Part shown: one piece after another, positions 1-8,592 of the stretch
How the letters are laid out: every line of letters begins with the position of its first letter
Numbering within the stretch: the first letter of the stretch is position 1
Origin: an uncultured Saprospiraceae bacterium
GTDB taxonomy: Bacteria > Bacteroidota > Bacteroidia > Chitinophagales > Saprospiraceae
Assembly (NCBI GenBank): GCA_938016265.1
Contig: CALLWB010000002.1
Location: forward strand, 1 to 64,000
DNA length: 64,000 nt
Reading direction: 5' to 3'
Notes under the pieces: generated by a model
The model's input: the letters and a program-made list of their open reading frames with translations, nothing else
Database searches by the model: none
What the model was told of the DNA's origin: nothing
Position numbers and translations under genes: made by a program

Positions 1-1
1 C

Positions 2-637
2 GAGCGGGAAATCCATATTGGAAATGCAGCCGCTGTCGAATCCTCTATTTTCCCTGAAGTGTTTGATTATGTTGCGCTAGGGCACATTCACAAACCACAA
101 AGACTAGATAAAAACGAATATATCCGATATTCTGGTTCTCCGATTGCGCTTAGTTTTTCGGAGCGGGATAACGATAAAATTGTTATCCTATTGGAATTGG
201 AGAATGGTGAATTAAAGACACCTAAAGTCTTACCAGTACCAAAATTCAGGGAATTGAAAAAAATAGCTGGCGACCTAGCATCTGTAAAGGAAAAACTAGC
301 TGAATACGATCCTAAGTTCCCAATGACGTCTTTCCTAGAAATTGAAATTCTGGAAAAGGATTTTAGCTCTGCAGTGCTTACTCAAGTGGAGGAATTGGTA
401 GCATCTTATTCGACCACCAACCAATTCAAAATATTAAAAGATCGGACGCATTTTGAAGTGGGCTCCAAAGACACCTCTCAATTGTTTAATGAAGGACAGC
501 ATATCGAAGATCTGACAACGGTAGAGGTGTTTGAGCGACGCCTTGGCCTGGAGCAAATAGATGAGCAAACGAAGGAAGATTTACTAGGAGCATTTAGAGA
601 GTTAATTGAGTTAGTGGATCAAGAAGAAGGGAAATGA
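2..637 (+). CDS. sbcD: Exonuclease SbcD, C-terminal part (5' end outside window)
   Basis: Partial gene: the reading frame is open from base 2, so the start and the N-terminal metallophosphatase motifs lie upstream of the window. What remains begins a few residues before the metal-binding motif GHIHKPQ, followed by the SGSPIALSFSE stretch typical of Mre11/SbcD nucleases and then the C-terminal capping and SbcC-binding region. SbcD is the nuclease subunit of the SbcCD complex, which trims DNA hairpins and protein-blocked double-strand ends. The gene overlaps the next one, sbcC, by 4 bases (ATGA), the usual translationally coupled arrangement. A GTG at base 59 is internal and should not be taken as a start. 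Identification is firm because of the motif plus the sbcC neighbour. Confidence 0.93.
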   Translation, partial: EREIHIGNAAAVESSIFPEVFDYVALGHIHKPQRLDKNEYIRYSGSPIALSFSERDNDKIVILLELENGELKTPKVLPVPKFRELKKIAGDLASVKEKLAEYDPKFPMTSFLEIEILEKDFSSAVLTQVEELVASYSTTNQFKILKDRTHFEVGSKDTSQLFNEGQHIEDLTTVEVFERRLGLEQIDEQTKEDLLGAFRELIELVDQEEGK

Positions 638-3600
638 AAATTAGAAAAATCGCATTCAAAAATATTAATAATCTAAAGGGAGAACACGAGATACTGTTTG
701 ACGCGCTCCCCTTGTCTACTGCTGGGATATTTGCGATCACTGGGCCGACTGGTTCTGGAAAATCGACGATTCTTGATGTGATTACGCTGGCCTTGTTTAA
801 TAGAATTCCGCGGTTTTCGAAGGCAATTTCTAAGGGAGAAATTGAAGGCCAGGGCTCAATCCTAACACATTATACCAGAGAAGCCAAAGCAGAAATCGTT
901 TATGAGGTCAAGGGCATTGTTTATACCTCTAGTTGGAGCATTGCCGTCAACAGAAACAACAAACTGAACGATTATGAGATGTACCTTAAAAAAGGACTCC
1001 GGCTTGAAGATCTCAAACGTAGGGAGGTGCCTGCTAGAAATGAAGAAATCATAGGACTAAAATACGATCAGTTTATTAAGTCAATTTTGCTCTCTCAAGG
1101 AGAATTTTCCCGCTTCCTCAAAGCGGACAAAAATGAGCGGGGACAATTGCTCGAAGACATCACAGGAACTTCCATTTACAGAAAAATAGGCCTCAAAGCA
1201 GACGAACAATACAAGCAGCTAAAAACAGAAGTCGCCAATGAAAGCAGGTTACTTGAGGAAGTAAAAACACTGACGACTGAAGGCCGTGATCAATACAAGC
1301 ATTCGATTAAGATTAATACCGAAAAAAAATCAGCACTCGACAAGGAGCTGGTGAAGTTGAATGAACAAAAAACCATCAAATTTCAGCTTACGGAGGTCCG
1401 AAAATCAAAAAATGAAAAGACTGCTCAACTAGAAAGCCTGACACTTGATATCAAACAGTTTGCTAAACAGCTGAAAAAACTGGAAACCCACCAAAAGATT
1501 AGCCCGATACAAGGAGATCTGGCACTTTATAGCAAAGCGGAAGAAGAAACGAGTAGCAGGAAACGGACGATCGAAGAACTAAAAACCGATCATAAAAAGG
1601 CAAATGACACCTATACCGTCATCCTCCAAAACATGTCCAATTTGGTCGGGCAACAAGTAAATGAATCTACCTTCATGAACTTGATGAGTACCTTCGAACG
1701 GCAGATCATCGAACTAGACAATCAAGTAAAAAATGTCCGCGCAAAAGGCAAGGAAGATCGGGAAAGAATCAATACTAAACTACCCAAACTGGCCATTTCG
1801 ATCAGTGTAAAAGCAGCCCCTTTCCAAGCCATTCAGGAGCTGAAAGAAAGAGATAATACACTTAGCAGCCAGATTAAAGAAGCAGCGATTCGCCCCACCG
1901 ATGATCTTCAAAAAATAAATGCCCAACTCATCAAGGACAAAGAGGAAGTCCAACTATTGGACAAAATCGCACACGCCTACGAGCACCTCACCCTTGAAAA
2001 ACAGCAGCTTCAAACAGCGACCGCTCAACTAAAAGAATATAAAGCCACCCAGGAAACCTACATGCCGCTCCTTGAAAAAACACAACAGCTATTAGCTAGT
2101 CAGGAAACTAGTCTTGCGGCCCTGGAAAAACAAAAAGAATTGGAGCTTCAGGTGGCTAGTATGGAGTCTCATCGACCGCATTTAGTAGATGGAAAGCCTT
2201 GTCCCTTGTGCGGTGCGACGGAGCATCCTTTTGCGGAGGAAGGGATGGTGCCAGCTGCCACAGAAACAGTCTCAAAAATCAAAGTCCTTCAACAACAAAA
2301 AGCCGCTGAACAGAAAAAAGCAGAGACCTTGGTGGCTAATGTCAATCAAGGGGTCGCTACCATCAAACTGACTGAAAATCGAGTAAAAGAACTAACTACG
2401 CAGGCAGAAAAAGCGACAGAAATAACGAAGCAGATGGTGGCTACCTATCAAGGAAAATGGGATATCCAACCTAGTAAAATAAATAACAGTTTAGAACAAT
2501 TCTCCTTACAAAACGACCGCGTCAGCAAAGCGCTGGCAGCCTTAGCGGAAACGCAATTGATCCACGAATTGCAAAAAGACTACCAACAACTCAGCAGTAC
2601 TTTCGATCAATTCAAAGCGCTAAATGAGGAAAGAAAAAAGAAATATACTGGCACAGATGTAAGTACCGATTGCAACCAAATCCAAAATGAATTTAATACC
2701 TGCAAAGAGTCCCTTCGAGTGCTCCAAACCAAGCTGAAGGCAGAAGAAAAGGCATTAGCTGCAGCAAAAAAAACGATCAATGATCTGAATATCAAATTAA
2801 AACCTCAAATTGTAGCCTTAGGTTTTGCCCACTTACATGAGGTATCGGAAGCCTTGCTTAGTCAAAAAGAGGCAACCTCCATTCAGACTAAAAAAGATAA
2901 TCTGGATCACCAAAAGACAGCACTTCAGACAACAATCAAATCGCTTTCGACCAAATTGGAAGAGCTAAGAAGTTTGGATGCTAACCCAGGTCTGGAATTG
3001 ACACCACTCCTACTTCAGATCAAAGAAAAAGAGCAGGCCAGAGAGCAATTTCTCCTTGAAATTGGTGATCATCAGCGTATTTTGGCGCGAGATGAAGAAG
3101 ATCAAAAGAGGATAGCAAAACGTAAGGCGAAGATTGAAAAACTAACAAAAAAATTAGATCTCTGGGCGCTGTTATGGAAAATGATCGGGGATGCTTCTGG
3201 AAATAAATTTGCCAATTTTGCGCAGGGACTGACCCTTCAAAATCTGTTGGTGCATGCCAATCGGCGGTTGAAAAACTTGTCGGATCGCTATTTGTTGGAC
3301 ATGCCGACCAAGGACGGATCGCTCAATGTGATTGACCAATATCAGGGGAATATTCAACGGGCGGTGACTACCCTATCTGGTGGCGAGTCGTTTGTGATTA
3401 GTTTGGCGTTGGCGCTCAGTTTGTCGGACATGGCTTCTAAGAATGTGGCGTTGGAAAGTCTGTTTATTGATGAGGGATTTGGGACATTGGATCCGGAGAC
3501 CCTGGATATTGCTATGAATACATTGGAAAAATTGCAGTCGGAAAGTCAGAAGACGGTGGCGGTGATTTCGCATGTGGAGGCGTTGAAGGAGCGGATTCAT

Positions 3601-3657
3601 GTACAGATACGTTTGGAGAAAAATGCGCAGGGATATGGAGTTGTGCGGGTGGAGTAA
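634..3657 (+). CDS. sbcC: Exonuclease subunit SbcC (Rad50-like ATPase)
   Basis: A 1,007-residue SMC-like ATPase that partners SbcD. It has the expected order of parts: an N-terminal half of the ATPase head with Walker A GPTGSGKST at residues 37-45, a Q-loop (LLSQGEFSRFLKA), a long lysine- and glutamate-rich coiled coil, a zinc hook C523-P-L-C526 at the apex, the returning coiled coil, and a C-terminal head half with the ABC signature LSGGES and Walker B LFIDEGFGTLD. Length is normal for the family. The start overlaps the sbcD stop by 4 bases. The pair acts in the cytoplasm in DNA repair and removal of hairpin or palindromic DNA. Nothing looks broken. Confidence 0.97.
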   Translation: MKIRKIAFKNINNLKGEHEILFDALPLSTAGIFAITGPTGSGKSTILDVITLALFNRIPRFSKAISKGEIEGQGSILTHYTREAKAEIVYEVKGIVYTSSWSIAVNRNNKLNDYEMYLKKGLRLEDLKRREVPARNEEIIGLKYDQFIKSILLSQGEFSRFLKADKNERGQLLEDITGTSIYRKIGLKADEQYKQLKTEVANESRLLEEVKTLTTEGRDQYKHSIKINTEKKSALDKELVKLNEQKTIKFQLTEVRKSKNEKTAQLESLTLDIKQFAKQLKKLETHQKISPIQGDLALYSKAEEETSSRKRTIEELKTDHKKANDTYTVILQNMSNLVGQQVNESTFMNLMSTFERQIIELDNQVKNVRAKGKEDRERINTKLPKLAISISVKAAPFQAIQELKERDNTLSSQIKEAAIRPTDDLQKINAQLIKDKEEVQLLDKIAHAYEHLTLEKQQLQTATAQLKEYKATQETYMPLLEKTQQLLASQETSLAALEKQKELELQVASMESHRPHLVDGKPCPLCGATEHPFAEEGMVPAATETVSKIKVLQQQKAAEQKKAETLVANVNQGVATIKLTENRVKELTTQAEKATEITKQMVATYQGKWDIQPSKINNSLEQFSLQNDRVSKALAALAETQLIHELQKDYQQLSSTFDQFKALNEERKKKYTGTDVSTDCNQIQNEFNTCKESLRVLQTKLKAEEKALAAAKKTINDLNIKLKPQIVALGFAHLHEVSEALLSQKEATSIQTKKDNLDHQKTALQTTIKSLSTKLEELRSLDANPGLELTPLLLQIKEKEQAREQFLLEIGDHQRILARDEEDQKRIAKRKAKIEKLTKKLDLWALLWKMIGDASGNKFANFAQGLTLQNLLVHANRRLKNLSDRYLLDMPTKDGSLNVIDQYQGNIQRAVTTLSGGESFVISLALALSLSDMASKNVALESLFIDEGFGTLDPETLDIAMNTLEKLQSESQKTVAVISHVEALKERIHVQIRLEKNAQGYGVVRVE

Positions 3658-3786
3658 TTACTATATGAAGGGTATTGTCTTATTATTATGGTGATAATTA
3701 AAACGCACAACTAGCAATAGAAAAATTTTGCAAAAGGATATATAGATTTTACTTTTAGGAATAAATTTCTCCCCCTACTCCTCCCC

Positions 3787-3817
3787 TTGCAATTCACCAA
3801 ACAAATTCTTAATTTTG
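3787..3817 (+). promoter_or_regulatory. Bacteroidota-type promoter for the ankyrin gene
   Basis: TTG at 3787-3789, a 20-base spacer and TAATTTTG at 3810-3817, an exact match to the known Bacteroidota pattern (-33 TTG, -7 TAnnTTTG). The predicted transcript would start near 3824, giving a leader of only about 13 bases before the ATG at 3837. Confidence 0.65.
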
Positions 3818-3836
3818 GAGTTCGTCCTATACATCC

Positions 3837-5489
3837 ATGAGCAAGAAAAAAAACCTTTTCAAAAGACTATTCTTCTCTTCCAATCAGGAAGACGAACTCC
3901 AGTTGGAGGAACTACTCACGTGTATCGTCATCAATGACATCGAAGGACTCAAAAAACTCCTAGACAAAGGAGTGCCCCTCAACAATCGGGACGGGTTGGA
4001 CCGACTACCACTGCACCTCGCCATCCAAAAAGACCGAATCGAAATTATCAAAATACTAGCATTCAGAGGGGCGGATGTCCAATTGTGCAACGACCAAAAA
4101 GAATCCCCACTCCTGCTTTCCCTAAAGTATGGCAACCTGGACAGCGCAAGAGAACTCCTCCGACTAGGAGCAGACATCTACGCCAAAAACCTACAGAATA
4201 AAACCATCGAAGATCTAGCCAAAGAAACCAACAACCAACCGTTTCTTCAGATCATCGAAGAATACAAAATGCATCGGTACGACCAGAAAAAAATCAAAAA
4301 TCAAAACGACTCCCTCAAGTTTGCAGTCGCAGACAAAGAATACACCGACCTCCTAGACAAAGCCGCCAAAAGAGAAACAGAAATCGAACTGCACCAATTG
4401 TCCTCCAAACAAAAGGCCATTCAGGAAAAAATCAGTAAAGAAAAAGAAGACCGACTCAAAAAAATAGAAGCAGATTACGAGAAAAGAATCAAAGCATCTA
4501 GAGAACTCGCCCAACAAAAAATAATCGGTACAGACGATAGTCCAAATCTCAAAAATCCGATCGATCCTCTCAAAGAACTTTCAATTATTAAATTGAAAAA
4601 GAAATTGGGCATTTCTAAGAAAACACACGAAGAAGCTTTAGTATACTGTATTCTTAAAAATCTGGATCAGGAAGTAAAAGTATTGCTAAGCGCAGAATTG
4701 TCCCTCGAAAAAGTAGACAACAATAGTCTTTGCACTCCAGTCGCCGCCGCTGTCGAAAAAGGCAATGTGGACTTGCTGACCTCCTTGTTGCAGCACGGCG
4801 CACAACCGAATAGTGTTTTCAAAGGAAATTCGATCCTGTATACCGCAGTCGATAAAGAGAAAATTGCTTTGGTAAAAACCTTGCTTGACCATGGAGCCAA
4901 TCCCAATTTGGTCATTGATAAATTTAGTTGCCTGGAATTGGCCATCTCCAAAAATAATGAGCAAATCTGCCGACTGTTGCTTGAAAATGGCGCAGCGGTC
5001 AATTATCATTATGACCAAAGTTCTCCAATTGTAGCACTCATTAAATCAAGTCACTGCAACTTATTACCCTTGCTCGTTGAGTACCAGGTAAATCTAAATT
5101 GTACAAAAACAGGAAGAACCCCGATCAATTGGTGTATGGTCTATAAAAAACCAGCCATTTTCAAAAAACTGATCGCTCAAGGAGCTGATATCAACCAAGG
5201 AAGATCAGAAGGCGACGCCCTCATCTCTCAAGCCATCCGAATCGGAAAAACAGATTTCGTCAAACTAATACTAGCAGCAAATGCCGATATTAACATCATA
5301 GATAAATTCGGAAAAACGCCTCTACAATTAGCAGTAACAGACAACGAAGTAAAAATGGTAAAGCTCCTGATAGACGCCGGAGCAGACATACAACAAAAAG
5401 ACGAAAACGGGAAAACACCTTTGGATATAGCTAGAACATCCCGAAAAAGAGAAGACATCATTCGCTTGTTAGAACAAGCAGGAGAATAA
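3837..5489 (+). CDS. Ankyrin-repeat protein with central charged coiled coil
   Basis: 550 residues without a signal peptide, so probably cytoplasmic. Ankyrin repeats are visible in two blocks: roughly residues 30-130 (pattern D-x-x-P-L-H-L-A-I and LLRLGADIYAKN) and residues 270-545 (for example LLDHGANPN, LLENGAAVN, LIDAGADIQQKDENGKTPL). Between them, at about 145-225, lies a highly charged Lys/Glu-rich helical segment that is likely a coiled coil. Ankyrin repeats mediate protein binding; the partner cannot be read from the sequence. The gene stands alone, with its own promoter 20 bases upstream and 190 bases before the next gene. No catalytic domain is seen. Confidence 0.88.
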   Translation: MSKKKNLFKRLFFSSNQEDELQLEELLTCIVINDIEGLKKLLDKGVPLNNRDGLDRLPLHLAIQKDRIEIIKILAFRGADVQLCNDQKESPLLLSLKYGNLDSARELLRLGADIYAKNLQNKTIEDLAKETNNQPFLQIIEEYKMHRYDQKKIKNQNDSLKFAVADKEYTDLLDKAAKRETEIELHQLSSKQKAIQEKISKEKEDRLKKIEADYEKRIKASRELAQQKIIGTDDSPNLKNPIDPLKELSIIKLKKKLGISKKTHEEALVYCILKNLDQEVKVLLSAELSLEKVDNNSLCTPVAAAVEKGNVDLLTSLLQHGAQPNSVFKGNSILYTAVDKEKIALVKTLLDHGANPNLVIDKFSCLELAISKNNEQICRLLLENGAAVNYHYDQSSPIVALIKSSHCNLLPLLVEYQVNLNCTKTGRTPINWCMVYKKPAIFKKLIAQGADINQGRSEGDALISQAIRIGKTDFVKLILAANADINIIDKFGKTPLQLAVTDNEVKMVKLLIDAGADIQQKDENGKTPLDIARTSRKREDIIRLLEQAGE

Positions 5490-5680
5490 TTGAATACATT
5501 TTTCCGATAACGACAATTCCTATAAAACAGTTTCAGAAAAGAATTCAGTTTGGACTACCTTTTATTATAAAAAATACTATATTATAGACTCAACAACAAA
5601 ATTCCATTAAAAAGGTTAGCAATTGAAGCTATTTAGTTAGTAACTATACGCACTTTATTTTTTAAAAAAAACATTTAACA

Positions 5681-6187
5681 ATGAACAGTAAACTAATATT
5701 ACTTGCAATTTTTGCATGCTTGGTAATTTTTTCCTGCAAAGAAAAAAATGCAGACCCTTTACCAGATACGGTTTCTGGTTCGTATACATTATCCTCAGTT
5801 GTTTCAAATAAAGGATTAGACCCTGAACAGGATGGTACTTTCGGAGATACTGAATTGTTTGACAACCTACCATGCCTATCCGAGATTGTTATTGATGAAA
5901 CGAATGAAGTTACATTCAGGAAGCTCGATTTATTTCAAAGTGTCACCAAAGATCAGGGAGGGGCAGTTATTTCGTATGGGGAGTTGATGTGTGTTAGTTT
6001 TTCTACCATTTACGCGTCCACGTTAACAAATAATAGCCTAACACTCACCGCTCAAACAGGAACAAAAGTTTTAAATGTGATTAGTAATTCTGAACTTGAA
6101 TATATTACAACCGAAGATTTTCCTGTAGAAGAAAATGGGATAGTAGAACAAGTACAAGTGCAGTTAACTTTAAAGTACACCAAGTAG
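5681..6187 (+). CDS. Hypothetical lipoprotein
   Basis: 168 residues. The N-terminus has a short positive region, a hydrophobic stretch and a lipobox (LVIFSC) with the lipidated cysteine at residue 19, so the mature protein should be anchored in the envelope. The segment VSGSYTLSSVVSNKG followed by a mostly beta-strand body resembles small Bacteroidota lipoproteins with a lipocalin-like or calycin-like fold, but I do not recognise a specific family. It carries two cysteines beyond the lipobox, near residues 66 and 106. It is flanked by non-coding gaps on both sides and seems to be a single-gene unit. Confidence 0.75.
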   Translation: MNSKLILLAIFACLVIFSCKEKNADPLPDTVSGSYTLSSVVSNKGLDPEQDGTFGDTELFDNLPCLSEIVIDETNEVTFRKLDLFQSVTKDQGGAVISYGELMCVSFSTIYASTLTNNSLTLTAQTGTKVLNVISNSELEYITTEDFPVEENGIVEQVQVQLTLKYTK

Positions 6188-6374
6188 AAGTATAACGTTA
6201 CCCTTTCACCCATCAGTTAGAGGGGTTGACTCTTCAACATAAACTTCGTATATGGGGAGTAAAAACTAGGGGGGGACTTAGTACAATTTGTGAGAATAAA
6301 TGGAATATTTAGTTACTAAGTATCTAAGTCGTAAAGGCAATAGCGATCAATAACTTAAGGTCTTGACAACCAAA

Positions 6375-6671
6375 TCACGCAGCAATCAACTGAAAATTCT
6401 TCAACTCCCAACGATCAGCGGGCATAAAAAACAACAAATTGAAGGTCACTTCATGATTACCAAACTTAAAAACATAGGTTTTGTCAGCAAACAAATTGCC
6501 AATTTCCCGTCTGTTCATTTCCTCAATTCCCAGGAAACTTCCAAGAGACTTCGAAAATTTGTTTAGAATAGCAGCCACCTGATCAATGATTTTTTGAGGA
6601 GATCGAGCCGTATTTAGGTTTGGATTGGTTAGTTCCGCAGCGAGTGATAAATAGATATCTTGAGTTTTCAT
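6375..6671 (-). CDS. Small hypothetical protein
   Basis: 98 residues, ATG start at 6671 and TGA stop at 6375-6377. No signal peptide. The composition is that of a real soluble protein: an amphipathic helical N-terminal half (KIIDQVAAILNKFSKSLG) and a strand-rich second half (KTYVFKFGNHEVTFNLLFF) ending in RWELKNFQLIAA. A reading frame on the other strand over the same bases (6363-6566) has a less protein-like composition and I prefer the minus strand. It is divergent from the HmuY-like gene, with 281 bases between the two starts. Family not recognised. Confidence 0.6.
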   Translation of the reverse strand: MKTQDIYLSLAAELTNPNLNTARSPQKIIDQVAAILNKFSKSLGSFLGIEEMNRREIGNLFADKTYVFKFGNHEVTFNLLFFMPADRWELKNFQLIAA

Positions 6672-6858
6672 AATTTTTGGGGGTTACAGATACATTTTGA
6701 TTAAAAGTTCTACTACTATATATCATGAGCATCTTGTTTGTTACCCTTAAAACGATATTAATTTGTGAAATGTTATCCCCGAAAGAAAAAAAGCCGTCAT
6801 TTTAATGTCAGATTAACTAAAATCGTCTTTATTTAACGTTTATTTCACAATAAAACCT

Positions 6859-6888
6859 TTGAAGATACCTTTAGTAGATATACATTTG
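6859..6888 (+). promoter_or_regulatory. Bacteroidota-type promoter for the HmuY-like gene
   Basis: TTG at 6859-6861, a 19-base spacer and TACATTTG at 6881-6888, an exact fit to the -33/-7 pattern. The transcript would start near 6895, leaving a leader of about 58 bases. A purine-rich GGGAGGAG lies at 6930-6937, 15 bases before the ATG at 6953; that is a little far for a classical ribosome binding site. Confidence 0.65.
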
Positions 6889-6952
6889 TTGTGCGTTTTA
6901 ACACCTTTTTAACAAGCTGCTCCAAAATTGGGAGGAGAATTTGAACATACAT

Positions 6953-8239
6953 ATGAAATATTTATTGGCACTTTGCGGGAGTTTGATAATTACACTAAGT
7001 TTTGGACAAAATTATGTGACGCTTGATCAAGATTTGCTGTATGCAAAACATGTTTATTATAGTTTCGATCAGGGCGTCACCGCCTCTGACACCGGGAAAA
7101 CATGGGATATTGGTTTCGCAGTGCATGATCAACAATTTGGAGGTATTTTCATTAACGAATATGCAGAAAGAGACAAAAGACCTCATGTCTTTCTACTCGC
7201 CCAAAACAAAACGTTCAACGATATTATCGATGTGAGTACTACCGTTTTTGATACCCTTAGAAATCCCGATCTAAACTGGAATGAAGGCGCTCTCAACGCT
7301 ATCAAGGACCCAAGCAATCCCTTGGATTATGGTTGGGGAGTACAGGCAGCCAACCAAAGCATTTATGGAGATAAAGTCGTCGTTGTTTCCTACCCAGATA
7401 CCACTTATAGAAAACTGACGATCGATTCGCTTGATCTTCAGGGAAATTATCACTTTAAATACGCCAATCTAGATGGTTCTGGTCTCAGAACAGAAACCTT
7501 CAACACCACCAACTTTCCTGGCAAAACAATGGCCCATTTTTCCTTAAAAGATAAAGGTTTTAAAAACCTGGAACCCAATAACTGGGATCTCTTTCTCACC
7601 CGATACAATACATTGGCGAACATCAATGGTGGAGGTTTTCTAAATTATACCGTCACCGGTTTTCTTTCCGGCCTCAATGTCGAAGTAGCAGAAGCAGACG
7701 GTGTCGATCCATACACTATAAATGCCTATGATTATTGTGGAACCTTCCAACCGGAAATTGATATTATCGGGTTCAACTGGAAAGCATTTAATCTAGATGA
7801 TTTTCTTTGGGAATTGGACGAAGATCGAGTGTTTTTTGTCAAGCTGCCAAACAATGATATCTGGAAATTTTATATTATTGACTTCGAAGGGGCATTCACT
7901 GGAAAAATGGTGTTCGAACAAACCTTCATTGGCAATATTTGTTATACGGTTTCCAATCAAAATGTCCCAAAAGACAGTAATTTTAATGGGGTAATTCTTC
8001 ACCCTAATCCTTCCGATGGTCAACTCTCCATCGCTTTCGATTTGCTGGAGTCAAGAAACCAAATAGAACTATCGGTGACCAACCTCCTAGGTCAAACCGT
8101 CTTTAATACTACAATAAATGGGAATGTTGGCCTAAACGCCATCCATCTCCCTCACTTAGATTTGACGGCTGGCAATTATGAGGTACAACTGCGCTCTGAC
8201 AAGGATTTGGTTACTAGAAAATGGATTATTGCCGAGTAA
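6953..8239 (+). CDS. HmuY-like secreted protein with T9SS sorting domain
   Basis: 428 residues from the ATG at 6953; a TTG 12 bases upstream is in frame but the signal peptide begins cleanly at this ATG (MKYLLALCGSLIITLSFGQ). The mature region has the HmuY-family pattern: an early YYSF strand, DTGKTWDIGFAV, and later NWDLFLTRYNT. HmuY-type proteins bind haem at the cell surface and pass it to a TonB-dependent receptor, and exactly such a receptor follows. The last 80 or so residues form a type A T9SS sorting domain (HPNPSDGQLSIAF, LLGQTVFN, LTAGNYEVQL), so it should be exported by type IX secretion rather than stay a lipoprotein like classical HmuY. The family call rests on motifs read by eye; haem binding is inferred. 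Confidence 0.75.
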   Translation: MKYLLALCGSLIITLSFGQNYVTLDQDLLYAKHVYYSFDQGVTASDTGKTWDIGFAVHDQQFGGIFINEYAERDKRPHVFLLAQNKTFNDIIDVSTTVFDTLRNPDLNWNEGALNAIKDPSNPLDYGWGVQAANQSIYGDKVVVVSYPDTTYRKLTIDSLDLQGNYHFKYANLDGSGLRTETFNTTNFPGKTMAHFSLKDKGFKNLEPNNWDLFLTRYNTLANINGGGFLNYTVTGFLSGLNVEVAEADGVDPYTINAYDYCGTFQPEIDIIGFNWKAFNLDDFLWELDEDRVFFVKLPNNDIWKFYIIDFEGAFTGKMVFEQTFIGNICYTVSNQNVPKDSNFNGVILHPNPSDGQLSIAFDLLESRNQIELSVTNLLGQTVFNTTINGNVGLNAIHLPHLDLTAGNYEVQLRSDKDLVTRKWIIAE

Positions 8240-8592
8240 GTTGTAGAGAGACTTATTATGGGTTTGCCATGATTTTGAGTAGGAGTAGAAGGACATAAGC
8301 GCTCTTGGACTATTTACCAATAAAATCAACCGACTAAGGGGGAATGATGGTTCGTCCCTATGCCATTTGTTTTGGATCCGACACTTATTAACTTAATAAC
8401 TGATATACGAGAAACACCTTATCAGGATTTGCGTTGGTAAAACAGCTAGCTAAGCCCTATTCCCTTTACCCTCTACCATCAGTTTCGTAGAGCAAAACAA
8501 GTCCCTCTACCAAATCAATTCAAAATTTGACTTTAATATGATAATCCCACCACCTTTTATTACAATATTTGTGGCAAAATAGCAAGGGCTAG
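8240..8592 (+). other. Intergenic gap, no gene seen
   Basis: 353 bases between the HmuY-like gene and the receptor. No convincing ORF, hairpin terminator or RNA gene. A TTTG-containing element resembling a -7 box (AATATTTG at 8564-8571) sits 21 bases before the receptor start, but no TTG lies at the right distance, so the receptor may have a weak promoter of its own or be read from the upstream gene. Confidence 0.5.

Noticed and set aside
59-637. Complete 192-residue protein starting at GTG 59
   Set aside because: The frame is open to the left edge and the upstream codons read on smoothly into the metallophosphatase domain of SbcD, so the gene is simply truncated by the window.
6363-6566. 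Plus-strand ORF overlapping the small minus-strand gene
   Set aside because: Basic, low-order composition; the minus-strand frame over the same bases is longer and more protein-like.
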